Shown here piece by piece: positions 43,495-52,352 of a stretch of DNA of 64,000 nucleotides. Positions within the stretch are counted from its first letter, which is position 1; the number at the start of each line of letters is the position of its first letter. The notes under the pieces are model-generated. The model ran no database searches and was not told the origin of the DNA. It worked only from the letters and a program-made list of their open reading frames with translations. The DNA is from Desulfofustis glycolicus DSM 9705. Lineage in GTDB: Bacteria > Desulfobacterota > Desulfobulbia > Desulfobulbales > Desulfocapsaceae. The DNA lies in contig NZ_FQXS01000001.1 in NCBI RefSeq assembly GCF_900130015.1, positions 310,001-374,000 on the forward strand. Reading direction: 5' to 3'. The position numbers were made by a program, and so were the translations under genes.

Positions 43495-43815
43495 AATACT
43501 CTTTCCCGTTGCGGCGCGCAGTTTGCATGCGCCGTCATTTCAAGCCAACAGAGCCGTGCCGCCGGCGGAACCGGCCACATACGACGCCCCTCTTTCCTGC
43601 TCACGCCCGCTATTATAGCATATTTTCAGGAAAAATATCGAACACCAGTTAGCAAAGGACCGATCAAAACCGGTCTCGGCATTTACGTGAAATCGTTTCC
43701 CCGGGCTGACCGATCCCGCCGGAGGCTGCATCGCAACAGCCGGAGGCAGCACCGGCCAGTCCTTCCGACCATGACGCAGATTTTCGTTGTTCGTTGTGAC
43801 TCCCGGTCATGGGGG
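43495..43815. other. Gap upstream of fapA
   Basis: No gene is seen in these 321 bases. On the minus strand a perfect TATAAT (43612-43617) about 115 bp upstream of fapA could be its -10 box; the -35 is weak. Confidence 0.35.
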
Positions 43816-45288
43816 TTAGTCGAGTCTGGCAAGCGCTTCGGCCAATCGGCTGATCCCTTTGTCGATCGACGCTTCGGTCTGGTAAGCAAAGTTCAGGCGA
43901 AGAAACTGTTCCCCCGCCGACTTATCGATGAAAAAGCCAGCCCCCGGGGCAAAGCCGACACCTGCATCTACGGCTTGCCGGAGCAGAGCCCCGCCGTCGA
44001 CTTGTCCGACGAGCCGGAGCCAGAGGAACAAACCGCCCTGTGGAACGGAATACGCGACACAACCGTTGAGATAACGATCCACAGCAGTCACCATCGCCTC
44101 CCGCCGCTTCTTGTAGATGCGGATCGTCTTGCGGAGATGAGCCTGATAACTGCCGACCGAGAGGAAGGAGTTCAACGCACGCTGGGTCAGATTGGAGGTG
44201 GCCAGGTCGTTGAGACACTTGAGATTGACCAGCGTCTCGTAAATCGGCCCATCGGCAGCCAGAAAACCGACGCGTAGATCAGGCATCAGCATTTTCGAAA
44301 AAGTGCTGACGTAAATCACCGTGCCGCATGGGTCGAGCGACTTCAAGGCCGGCTGGGTACAACCGTCATAACGGAGATCACCGACAAAATCGTCTTCCAG
44401 GATCGGGACGTTATAGCGCAACGCCAGGGCCACCAGCGCTCTCCGGCGACTGCTGCTCAGGCAGGCACCGGTGGGGTTCTGGAAGTTGGGAATGGTATAA
44501 ATCAGCTTGGGATGATAGGTCTGCAGGAGCGGCTCGAGCTGCTCAACGCACATACCCTGCTCGTCCACCGGTACGCCGATCGGCCTGATGTGCAGGGCCT
44601 CGAACAGATCGAGGGCACCATTGTACGTCGGCTCTTCGACAATCACCATGTCGTCGCTGCGCAACAGCGCCTGCACGACCAGACTGAGCGCCTGCTGGGA
44701 GCCAGTGGTGACCAGGATGTTCTCCGGATTGATACAGATTCCCAGACTGGTCATGACCTGGGAGATCGTCCTGCGCAACGGCAAATACCCGTTGGGTTCG
44801 CCGTAGGATAATCCCTCCATGCCGTCCCGCCGAATAACCCGCTGCATTACCCTACCAAATTCCCGGACCGGGAACAGACAGGGATCGCCGATTCCGCCGG
44901 AAAAGTAAACCGGATCGGTTACCCCGTGCCCGTCGGCCAAATGTCGAAACAGACTATCCTGCAATGACCGCTTCGAACGGGCCAGCGGACCTTGCTGCCA
45001 AACCGGCCAGGCTGAATCGTCACCGCTGCTCGGCGAGACGGTGATCGGCAGTACGGGTAGGACATAGGTGCCGCTTCCCACCCGGCTGGCTACCAGTCCA
45101 TCGGCCTCGAGACGCGCATAGGCGTTTTCCACGGTGATCCTGCTCACACCCAGATCCTGCGCCAGGCTCCGCATCGATGGCAGCCGCGTATCGGCGGTCA
45201 GTATTCCGGTCAAAATCGCCTGCGAAAAAAAATCACTGATCTGCTGATAGATTGGAGATCCAGGTTTTTTATCCAGTACTATCCGCAT
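43816..45288 (-). CDS. MocR/PdxR-like regulator (GntR wHTH + aminotransferase)
   Basis: The 490-residue protein begins with a GntR-type winged helix (PIYQQISDFFSQAILTGILT, RLPSMRSLAQDLGVSRITVE) and continues as a fold-type I aminotransferase with TTGSQQALSLVVQALL, YTIPNFQNPTGACLSSSRR and the PLP lysine in YVSTFSKMLMPDLRVGF. MocR proteins use PLP as effector. It is divergent from an EamA transporter, which it probably controls through repeats in the gap. Confidence 0.9.
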   Translation of the reverse strand: MRIVLDKKPGSPIYQQISDFFSQAILTGILTADTRLPSMRSLAQDLGVSRITVENAYARLEADGLVASRVGSGTYVLPVLPITVSPSSGDDSAWPVWQQGPLARSKRSLQDSLFRHLADGHGVTDPVYFSGGIGDPCLFPVREFGRVMQRVIRRDGMEGLSYGEPNGYLPLRRTISQVMTSLGICINPENILVTTGSQQALSLVVQALLRSDDMVIVEEPTYNGALDLFEALHIRPIGVPVDEQGMCVEQLEPLLQTYHPKLIYTIPNFQNPTGACLSSSRRRALVALALRYNVPILEDDFVGDLRYDGCTQPALKSLDPCGTVIYVSTFSKMLMPDLRVGFLAADGPIYETLVNLKCLNDLATSNLTQRALNSFLSVGSYQAHLRKTIRIYKKRREAMVTAVDRYLNGCVAYSVPQGGLFLWLRLVGQVDGGALLRQAVDAGVGFAPGAGFFIDKSAGEQFLRLNFAYQTEASIDKGISRLAEALARLD

Positions 45289-45303
45289 CGGCCTCTCTTG
45301 TTA

Positions 45304-45414
45304 AATGTCATTATGTTTTTTATCAAAAATTGTCCATATTCGTCTAATTTTGATGATAATTATCTAATTGTCATACGAAATATAATCAATATTGTCCCTA
45401 ACAATAATGACATT
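45304..45414. promoter_or_regulatory. Candidate MocR operator set
   Basis: In the AT-rich gap between the regulator and the transporter lie inverted sites aatgtcatta (45304-45313) and taatgacatt (45405-45414) and three direct attgtc repeats (45329, 45367, 45391). MocR-type regulators bind widely spaced direct and inverted repeats of this kind. Confidence 0.5.
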
Positions 45415-45476
45415 GACCGCTACAATTATGGCCAGCATCTCCTGATTGCCAAGAACCTCAACAAGGAGCGACCGGC

Positions 45477-46454
45477 ATGAAACAATTCGATGACGAGGGC
45501 CGGGGATACCTGGCCGCCCTCTGCAGTGCGCTGGCCTTGGCCCTGACAGGCATCTGCATTCGCTATCTCTATACAAAGTACCAGATTGACCCGCTGATAC
45601 TGGCTTTCTGGCGCAACGCACTGCTGGTTGCCGCGCTCTTTTTTATTCTCGAACTCAGTTATCCGAAATTGGTGGAAATCAGCAGCAAAGATCTCTGCAG
45701 AGTGCTCGGTTTCGGACTGGTACTGGCCCTATTCAACTATCTCTGGACCCTGTCCGTCACTATTAACGGCGCTGCCATCGCCACGTTTCTGGTGTATTCA
45801 TCGGTCCCGCTGACCACCGTGCTCGGCTGGCTAATCCTTGGAGAAAAGCCGCCGGCCGGCATGTTTCCGGCGATATGCTGCTCAGTCCTCGGTTGCCTGC
45901 TCATATCCGGTGCCTGGTCCGCCGCCGACGTTTCTCTCTCCCCCGGCGGCATCATCGCCGGTATCGGTTCAGGGGGGTGCTTTGCCATCTACAGCCTGAT
46001 CGGCAGGTTTTCTCGGCAGCGGGGCATGAATGCCTGGACGTTCATGCTCTATTGTTTCGGCTCCGCCGCCTTCTTTCTGCTGATCAGCGAGGTCGCGCTG
46101 CTCGGTGCTTCCGGAGCTCCATTCCGACCGATGGCTGCATTCTTTTCGCTCGGCGGGGCTCTTTCCGGATGGAGTCTGCTGTTTTTTCTCGCTGTCGGAC
46201 CGACTCTACTCGGTTATGGGTTGTACACACTCAGTCTCGGCTATCTGCCGTCCGGCATCGTCAATCTAATCTCGACGCTGGAACCACCATTTGCTGCCGT
46301 GTTGGCTTACCTGCTGCTCGGGGAACTGCTCTCGCTGTTGCAGGTGCTCGGGGCCGCCCTGATTATCGGAGCGGTGCTGATCCTGCGCTTGATCAGACCT
46401 GCCCCGACACTGCGCCTTCGCCTGAAACACAGAGTAGTGCATCACTCCGGTTGA
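45477..46454 (+). CDS. EamA/DMT-family transporter
   Basis: The 325-residue protein has ten membrane helices in two EamA repeats (for example FWRNALLVAALFFILELSYP and the second repeat end TLEPPFAAVLAYLLLGELLS). Such carriers export amino acids or small metabolites. AAGGAG precedes the ATG. It is divergent from the MocR-like regulator, which suggests control by a PLP-linked signal. Confidence 0.88.
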   Translation: MKQFDDEGRGYLAALCSALALALTGICIRYLYTKYQIDPLILAFWRNALLVAALFFILELSYPKLVEISSKDLCRVLGFGLVLALFNYLWTLSVTINGAAIATFLVYSSVPLTTVLGWLILGEKPPAGMFPAICCSVLGCLLISGAWSAADVSLSPGGIIAGIGSGGCFAIYSLIGRFSRQRGMNAWTFMLYCFGSAAFFLLISEVALLGASGAPFRPMAAFFSLGGALSGWSLLFFLAVGPTLLGYGLYTLSLGYLPSGIVNLISTLEPPFAAVLAYLLLGELLSLLQVLGAALIIGAVLILRLIRPAPTLRLRLKHRVVHHSG

Positions 46455-46642
46455 CCGGCAGGGAACAGCCGGGGCGCGAAAGGATCGGCAAGAATCCGGA
46501 GCGGAATCTGGCACCAGTTCCGGCAGAGAGAGCGGCAAAATTGCACAATACCACTGACGATTTCACCGCCAATGGTTATTGTAGGACTGCATACCACATT
46601 CGGCCCGGAATAAAGGAAACCTGAAGACGTTCCGATTGTGGT

Positions 46643-46733
46643 AAAAAAAGGGGCCTGCATTACTGCAGGCCCGATATGTAGAGGCTCCTACGAGCCGGTG
46701 GGAACGATACGAAAAAGAGGTATTCGTCAAGAC
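46643..46733 (-). ncRNA. Candidate small RNA ending in a strong terminator
   Basis: On the minus strand a -35 like box TTGCAA (46762-46767) and -10 TATATT (46740-46745) are 16 bp apart. About 90 bp later a 9-bp perfect stem (46651-46659/46664-46672, loop ttac) is followed by seven T (46649-46643). A second hairpin ggctc-gtag-gagcc lies between. No coding frame fits. The remaining part of the 389-bp gap 46455-46843 shows no gene. Confidence 0.45.
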
Positions 46734-46843
46734 GGAGCAAATATAATGATGGACATCGAATTTGCAAGCATCTTTTTAAAAAAAAATGTAGGGCCGTTCC
46801 GTTTTGTTCTGCCGGTCGAATCCCGCACCCATCGGGTACATCA

Positions 46844-47425
46844 ATGAAGATCCTGGTTATCTTGGGAAGTCCCCGCAAAAACGGCAATAGTGAAAGCGTC
46901 GCCCGCCTCGTCGCCGACCAATTGCAGCAGAATCTTGGCGCATCTGTCGACGTGATCCGGCTCGCCCGCCACAGAATTGCTCCGTGCATCGCCTGCGGCG
47001 GCTGCGCCAAGACCGGCCTCTGCGTCATCGAGGACGACATGGGAGAGCTCTATCCGGTCATTGATACTGCCGATATCATCCTGCTGGCGAGCCCGACCTA
47101 TTTCTACGGACTGAGCGCCCAGACCAAGGAGTTTATCGATCGTATTCAGGCCCGCTGGTCGCGAAAATACCTACTCGGCATCAGGCTGCGCGAGCAAGAC
47201 CGGCGCCGGGGCTATTTGATCTGCACCGCCGCCACCCAAGGCAAACGATTGTTCGACGGTTCCATCCTGGTGGCCAAATCTTTTTTTGACGCAATCGACG
47301 TCGGTTACGGCGGCGAATTGCTGATCAGGGGGGTGGATGAAAAAGGCGCCGTGCAGACACGTCCCGGCGAGGTGCAGCGAGCCAGCGACTTTGCCCGACA
47401 AATCACCGAGGATTTCCGCTCATGA
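46844..47425 (+). CDS. Iron-sulfur flavoprotein-like NAD(P)H reductase
   Basis: The 193-residue protein has the flavodoxin-fold start MKILVILGSPRKNGNSESVA and the Cys cluster CIACGGCAKTGLC of iron-sulfur flavoproteins, which bind FMN and a [4Fe-4S] cluster. ASPTYFYGLSAQTKEFIDRI is the second FMN loop. The role is probably electron transfer or oxidative-stress reduction. Its stop overlaps the next gene by 4 bp. Confidence 0.85.
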   Translation: MKILVILGSPRKNGNSESVARLVADQLQQNLGASVDVIRLARHRIAPCIACGGCAKTGLCVIEDDMGELYPVIDTADIILLASPTYFYGLSAQTKEFIDRIQARWSRKYLLGIRLREQDRRRGYLICTAATQGKRLFDGSILVAKSFFDAIDVGYGGELLIRGVDEKGAVQTRPGEVQRASDFARQITEDFRS

Positions 47426-47961
47426 AACCGTCGCTGTTCTTACTTTCATGCTGTCTCGTTGCCCTGACCATGACCGCCTGCTCATCGGGCGGCAGTTGGC
47501 GTGAGGCCAGCCGCGAATCGGCCGGAATAGCGCCCGAGCCGGCAAGCACCGAGGAAGCCGTTCTCCATGTTTACGGCGCCGATGCCTGGGGCTGGCGCGG
47601 TTGGTTCGCGATTCACACCTGGATTGCCGCCAAACGGTCCGGCGACCATACCTATAAGGTCTACGAAGTGGTCGGCTGGCGACTCAGCCGCGGTCTGCCG
47701 GTGGTCAGGATCGGCCCTGATATTCCTGATCGGTACTGGTTTGGAGCACGGCCGAAACTGCTGCTGGAACACCGGGGAGACGGAGTCGATGAATTGATCG
47801 ATGCCGTCGATGCCGCCGCCCGCAGTTACCCGTGGCCGTCCATCTACAAAGCGGTTCCGGGACCGAACAGCAACACCTTTACCGCCTGGATTGCGAAAAA
47901 CGTTCCGCAACTCGGCCTGCAGCTGCCGTTTTCGGCCATCGGCAGCGGTTATGTCAATTAG
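47422..47961 (+). CDS. DUF3750 lipoprotein
   Basis: The lipoprotein signal is MKPSLFLLSCCLVALTMTAC, Cys20. The mature part has GWRGWFAIHTWIAAKRSGDH, YEVVGWRLSRGLPVVRIGPD and PGPNSNTFTAWIAKNVPQL, the DUF3750 pattern. NSNTF resembles a catalytic-like loop, but the function is unknown. It is translationally coupled to the flavoprotein gene. Confidence 0.8.
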   Translation: MKPSLFLLSCCLVALTMTACSSGGSWREASRESAGIAPEPASTEEAVLHVYGADAWGWRGWFAIHTWIAAKRSGDHTYKVYEVVGWRLSRGLPVVRIGPDIPDRYWFGARPKLLLEHRGDGVDELIDAVDAAARSYPWPSIYKAVPGPNSNTFTAWIAKNVPQLGLQLPFSAIGSGYVN

Positions 47962-47981
47962 CAGCCGAGCCGGAAAATATG

Positions 47982-48055
47982 GCGGCGCCGACTCCCGACG
48001 AGGGGAGCGGCGCCGCTGTCTGCTAGAGTTGCCGTTGCTCGCTTTCGAGCAACGG
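47982..48055. terminator. Double hairpin between DUF3750 gene and the HAO gene
   Basis: Hairpin one pairs gcggcgccg+ctccc (47982-47996) with gggag+cggcgccgc (48003-48016). Hairpin two pairs ccgttgctcg (48032-48041) with cgagcaacgg (48046-48055) and is followed by tatcatttt. Placed between convergent genes, they are likely bidirectional terminators. Confidence 0.72.
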
Positions 48056-48072
48056 TATCATTTTCAAACGGC

Positions 48073-49485
48073 TTATTGACCGCCGAAGATCGCTTTCGGC
48101 CGGGTGGTGCCCCCGGTGGCATTCGGGAAACCGGGATAGACGAAATCTTTCTCGCCGGTTTCGATCAGGTGATTGGCCTCTTTCATGTATTTATTGAATC
48201 GGTGCTTGCACTCGTAAAATCCGTGCCACCAGGCATAGTCCGGGGCCATCATGGCGACACCCATCCGCGCCCGGCGCCCCTCGTGATGCCATAGCTCGTA
48301 GTACTCGACCTCGAGGTGTTCGTCGAAGAATTTGGTCTTGTCGAGCAAGCCTTTTTCGTAGAGTTCGTCAAGCTTGGCCTTGGCCGGTTTGAAATACACC
48401 TCGTTGTATTCCTCAACGGCCCGGTCAAGGTCACTATAGTGTCCCTCCACCCACCGCTGGCTGTGGCATTGTATACACACCGCCTTCATTTTGTTGCGTT
48501 CGGTCTGCCAATTGGTGTCAGCCGGGAACGCCTGGAATTCCGACGGGCGGACCGTCAGCGGCGCCTGGGTCTCCCAGGACAATCGCTCCGTCACATCGTG
48601 GGTGGTCATCACCGAGCCGGAACCCGACATATGGCAGGAAGCACAGGTCGGTGAACGGTAATCGAGACCGGGGGTCCAGGTTCCGGGTGCCGCATCCCAA
48701 TTGTACTCATCCTTGTAGGCATGATACATGGTGCCATGCTTGGACTCGTTATAGATCTCGATCTGCGGATGATCGGGCCCCAAATGACACTGATCGCAGG
48801 CCTCGGGCATCCGCGCTTCGGCAATCGAGAAGCGATGCCGGGTGTGACAGCTAGTGCATGAGCCGAGGGAACCGTCCAGGTTGACCCGGCCGACACCGAC
48901 ATTAGGCCAGGTCTCAGGGTCGACGGCACCGTCTTTCATCTGCAAGACCGTTCCATGACAGGCAAAGCAGCCGGTCTTCCGCTCGGTAGCGGAATTCATG
49001 CCACCATTGAGCCACGGATCGATCTTCCACATGATCTCGACGGTATTGGCATGCTTGCTCTTGGCATACTGTTGGGTCTCGTCCGGATGGCAGCGGGAAC
49101 AATCCTTCGGAGTAACCACGGCAGCGACCGGTACCAGAAATTCTTTGTTTGCCCAGGGCGAACCTCCTGTCTCATAGACCTTGTCATGCGCCGTGCTCAC
49201 ATCCAGGTCCTTGGCATCGGCCAGATGGCAGTCCAGACAGGTAATTCCCGACCGGGCATGACCACTGGCTGCCCAATCGGCAAATAGGCCCGGATGCTCG
49301 GCTTTATGACACTCAATACAGGCCTGGGCTTCCTTAGGCATGGCACGATCCAGTCGAAACTGGCGCTCTTGCATGTAATTCTGCAGCGTTCCCGGTTCAG
49401 CCGGCTGCGCTTCCTGGGCCGCACCGATCGAAGCCAGGGACCAAGTCAACAGAATTGCTGCTCCAGCTATCATCCATTTCCTCAT
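48073..49485 (-). CDS. Octaheme HAO-type cytochrome c (470 aa)
   Basis: The start MRKWMIAGAAILLTWSLASI follows GGAGGT. The signal ends GAAQEAQ. Eight CxxCH motifs are visible in order: CIECH, CLDCH, CSRCH, CFACH, CTSCH, CDQCH, CASCH, CIQCH. The long helical C-terminus has YYELWHHEGRRARMGVAMMA and DYAWWHGFYECKHRFNKY, as in hydroxylamine oxidoreductase-family proteins. Together with a NapC-type partner (4-bp overlap) it resembles the reductive HaoCA pairs of Campylobacterota, thought to reduce nitrite or hydroxylamine. Whether the P460 crosslink Tyr is present cannot be settled by eye. Confidence 0.85.
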   Translation of the reverse strand: MRKWMIAGAAILLTWSLASIGAAQEAQPAEPGTLQNYMQERQFRLDRAMPKEAQACIECHKAEHPGLFADWAASGHARSGITCLDCHLADAKDLDVSTAHDKVYETGGSPWANKEFLVPVAAVVTPKDCSRCHPDETQQYAKSKHANTVEIMWKIDPWLNGGMNSATERKTGCFACHGTVLQMKDGAVDPETWPNVGVGRVNLDGSLGSCTSCHTRHRFSIAEARMPEACDQCHLGPDHPQIEIYNESKHGTMYHAYKDEYNWDAAPGTWTPGLDYRSPTCASCHMSGSGSVMTTHDVTERLSWETQAPLTVRPSEFQAFPADTNWQTERNKMKAVCIQCHSQRWVEGHYSDLDRAVEEYNEVYFKPAKAKLDELYEKGLLDKTKFFDEHLEVEYYELWHHEGRRARMGVAMMAPDYAWWHGFYECKHRFNKYMKEANHLIETGEKDFVYPGFPNATGGTTRPKAIFGGQ

Positions 49486-50096
49486 AAGGTACCTCCCTCC
49501 CAATTCGTTGGATATTCAACCTCGCCCCTGGAATTGAACAGAATTCCCGGCGCCCGATACGGGCCGCGGGACTCTTTGTGGGCATAGTAGGCACGATCGA
49601 CGTGAACCAGACGATGATGGCAGTCGACGCATTTGCGCTCGTTGCCCTCACGGCCATACAGTGCAGCCCGGTGCGCCAGCATGGCGCCACGTTTGGCCGG
49701 AATGTGCAGCAGGTTACGGTGGCATTTCTGGCAGTTCTCGTTTTTCATATAGGCATAGGCTGCGGCGCGATTCTCGGCGCGGTCGTATGCCTCGGCCCCC
49801 TCCAGCACGTGGACGACGATGTCCTTGATGCCGTGCAGGGTCTTGTTGTAGAAAAAATCGATGGTATGTTCCGGCGGCGGCAAATGGCAATCCATGCAAT
49901 TGGCGACAATACCCTGGGGATTATTGACATGGCTGGATGTCATCCAGGACTGATAGGCGGGAACGATCTCGTGACAACTTGAACAGAACTGCGGCGTGGA
50001 AGTCCGCGCCATCGTATAGTAGAGCAGGCTGAACAGAGGAAACGCTATAAGTACGCCGAGACAGATCAACAAAAGCGGCTTGACGGCTCTTTTCAT
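49482..50096 (-). CDS. NapC/NirT-family tetraheme quinol dehydrogenase
   Basis: The 204-residue protein has one N-terminal membrane helix (about 7-29) and four CxxCH motifs (CSSCH, CMDCH, CQKCH, CVDCH). The family takes electrons from menaquinol and passes them to a periplasmic partner. The ATGA overlap with the octaheme gene indicates they form one complex. Further genes of nitrite reduction (nrfA) are not in the window. Confidence 0.88.
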   Translation of the reverse strand: MKRAVKPLLLICLGVLIAFPLFSLLYYTMARTSTPQFCSSCHEIVPAYQSWMTSSHVNNPQGIVANCMDCHLPPPEHTIDFFYNKTLHGIKDIVVHVLEGAEAYDRAENRAAAYAYMKNENCQKCHRNLLHIPAKRGAMLAHRAALYGREGNERKCVDCHHRLVHVDRAYYAHKESRGPYRAPGILFNSRGEVEYPTNWEGGTL

Positions 50097-50407
50097 GTCT
50101 TTATCCGTTGGCTGAAGAAGCAGCCGGATCTGCTGTCCGGCGCGTTCAATTATCGCTCTTTATCGTCCGGAACCTCACGAGGTCAGAAGAAACAGCAAAA
50201 CGGCAGGGCATGGCCCGAACCTACCTAACATAAGTGTAACTTAAAAAAACGGTCAATTTCAAGCCGGATACCGCGTTTTTTTCATCTCCTGTGGCACGGC
50301 CGTTATTGGTAAGTGGGCTCCCGGTTTCCACCTCGATTTCAAAGGTCGCCACCATCGCCACGCCCCCTCACGACAACTCCGAACGGGGTCGCGCGAGTGG
50401 GGTGTCG

Positions 50408-51697
50408 CTAGTTCCCCGCCGCCAGGCCAGGCAGGAACAGGGCAATCTGCGGAAACGAGATCAGCAGGATCGTGGCCAGTGCGAGTATCAGCAAAAACGG
50501 CAACGCGTGTCCGATTACCTCGAGATAGGGTCTCCTGAAAATCAGCTGGGCGGTAAAGATATCGCAGCCGAACGGCGGGGTCGCCGAACCGATAGCCGCC
50601 TGCAAGGTAACCAGGGTACCGAGTAGGATCGGATCGACGCCGGCCCCGACTACATAAGGCTGAAAGACCGGGCTGAGGATGAAAATCGCCACGATCGGAT
50701 CGACGAACATACAGGCGACGAAATAGACGACCACGACAATGGTCATCACCCAGAGCATGGACGGGTCCGGACCAAAGAGCGGCGGCAGCAGTTTTGCCGG
50801 AATCTGCAGGAATCCGATCAGGAAGGAAAAGGCCTGTCCGGCGCCCACCAGAATAAACACCACTCCGGTGATCACCCCGGTCTGCAGGAAGGCATCGATG
50901 ACCCGCTCCCAAGTCAGACTGCGATAAATGATCAATTCCAGGATCAAGGCGTAGAAAACCGCCGCCGCGGACGCCTCGGTCGGGCTCAACAAGCCGGTAT
51001 AGATGCCGCCGACGACAATCAGCGGAAACCCCATGACCGGCATCCCCTCCCTGATCGCGACCAGACGCTCCGCCCAGCTGGCCCTCGGCAGAGTGGGTAT
51101 TTTTTTAATCTTGGAATAGACGTAGCAATAGATCGAAAACATCAGCAGGATCATCAGGCCTGGAAGAATCCCTGCCAGAAAAAGCATGCCGATCGAGGTG
51201 CTGGTGGCTACGCCGTAGACGATGAAGCCGATACTCGGGGGAATGAGGAAAGCAATGTCACTGGCGTTGATGATCAAGCCGAGCGTAAAGGAACTCTTGT
51301 AGCCGGCCTCGAGCAGCATCGGCCGCATGGTCCCGCCGATGGCGGCAACGGTAGCCTGGGTCGAACCGGACACCGCCCCGAACAGCGTGCAGCTGGCATT
51401 GGTGGTGATCGGCAGGCCGCCGGGAAGGTGGCCGACGAACACCTTGAGCATGGTGATCAACCGTTTCGCCGATGTGCCGGAGGTGATCAGGCTGGCCGAA
51501 AGAATGAACATCGGCACGCAGACCAAGGCCGGCGGGGTAAGCCCGGTAATCACCTGCTGCACCATGGTGATCATCATCCGTGGCGCCATATCGGGCATAT
51601 AGACAAACAGATAGAGCAACAGCGAACCGAGCAGGGTGACCATGAACGGAAACCCGAGCAACAGCATAAGTGCCAGAGAGATTGCAAAAAGAGTCAT
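50408..51697 (-). CDS. dctM: TRAP transporter large membrane subunit (DctM family), second set
   Basis: The 429-residue protein has about 12 helices, CTLFGAVSGSTQATVAAIGG and LIPPSIGFIVYGVATSTSIG motifs and the end ALFLPGLAAGN. It overlaps dctQ by 4 bp. It belongs to the last part of the long minus-strand catabolic cluster. Confidence 0.92.
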   Translation of the reverse strand: MTLFAISLALMLLLGFPFMVTLLGSLLLYLFVYMPDMAPRMMITMVQQVITGLTPPALVCVPMFILSASLITSGTSAKRLITMLKVFVGHLPGGLPITTNASCTLFGAVSGSTQATVAAIGGTMRPMLLEAGYKSSFTLGLIINASDIAFLIPPSIGFIVYGVATSTSIGMLFLAGILPGLMILLMFSIYCYVYSKIKKIPTLPRASWAERLVAIREGMPVMGFPLIVVGGIYTGLLSPTEASAAAVFYALILELIIYRSLTWERVIDAFLQTGVITGVVFILVGAGQAFSFLIGFLQIPAKLLPPLFGPDPSMLWVMTIVVVVYFVACMFVDPIVAIFILSPVFQPYVVGAGVDPILLGTLVTLQAAIGSATPPFGCDIFTAQLIFRRPYLEVIGHALPFLLILALATILLISFPQIALFLPGLAAGN

Positions 51698-52305
51698 GCC
51701 GGATCGCCTCCTATCTCCTCGTCTTCATACTCGCTTTCCTGATCGGGTGACTGCCAGGGATCCTTCTCGATGATGTTTTTCAGGATGGTTCGCAGATACT
51801 GGATGCTGGCCAACCCGAAACCGATCGGAACAATCACGTAAAAAATCCACTTCGGCATGCGCAGGGCCGGGGTCATGTGACTCCTCGACATCGCGTTTAT
51901 CAGATATTCCCAGGAGGCATATGCCATTATCGCCATGACGATGGCACTGACCAGAGAGATAAAGATGATAAAAACCTTTTCCATCTTCGGCGGCATCGCA
52001 TCGAGAAAGGCTCCCATGCGGATGTGACGCGCCTTGCGGACACCGTAGCTGACTCCGGTGAAGGTTATGAGCATGACGAGGAACATGGAAATCTCCTCGG
52101 CAAAATAGATGCTTTGAAAAAATGTCCGAGCGGCCACGTTGACCATCAGCAAGATGGCCAGCGCAGCGACACAGATGACAAGCACGGCGACTTCCACCGC
52201 GTTGACGGCTTTGCCGATAACCCGATTTATTCTCCGCAGGGTACCGATCTTTGCAGGACGATCACGATCTGTTTTCACAGTTGTGTCCTCAATCTGCCGG
52301 TGCAA
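51694..52305 (-). CDS. dctQ: TRAP transporter small membrane subunit (DctQ family), second set
   Basis: The 203-residue protein has four membrane helices and the typical KARHIRMGAFLDAMPPKMEK loop. A charged N-terminal extension (to about 30) and an acidic C-terminus flank the core. It lies between dctP and dctM. Confidence 0.88.
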   Translation of the reverse strand: MHRQIEDTTVKTDRDRPAKIGTLRRINRVIGKAVNAVEVAVLVICVAALAILLMVNVAARTFFQSIYFAEEISMFLVMLITFTGVSYGVRKARHIRMGAFLDAMPPKMEKVFIIFISLVSAIVMAIMAYASWEYLINAMSRSHMTPALRMPKWIFYVIVPIGFGLASIQYLRTILKNIIEKDPWQSPDQESEYEDEEIGGDPA

Positions 52306-52352
52306 ACCGGTTTCCTGCCGCGGCCTGAGCCGCGGCAGGATATAATGATTAA

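Noticed and set aside
50259..50912. A 217-codon minus-strand frame at the dctM end
   Set aside because: It overlaps the DctM coding frame and is Arg/Gly-rich without a start site.
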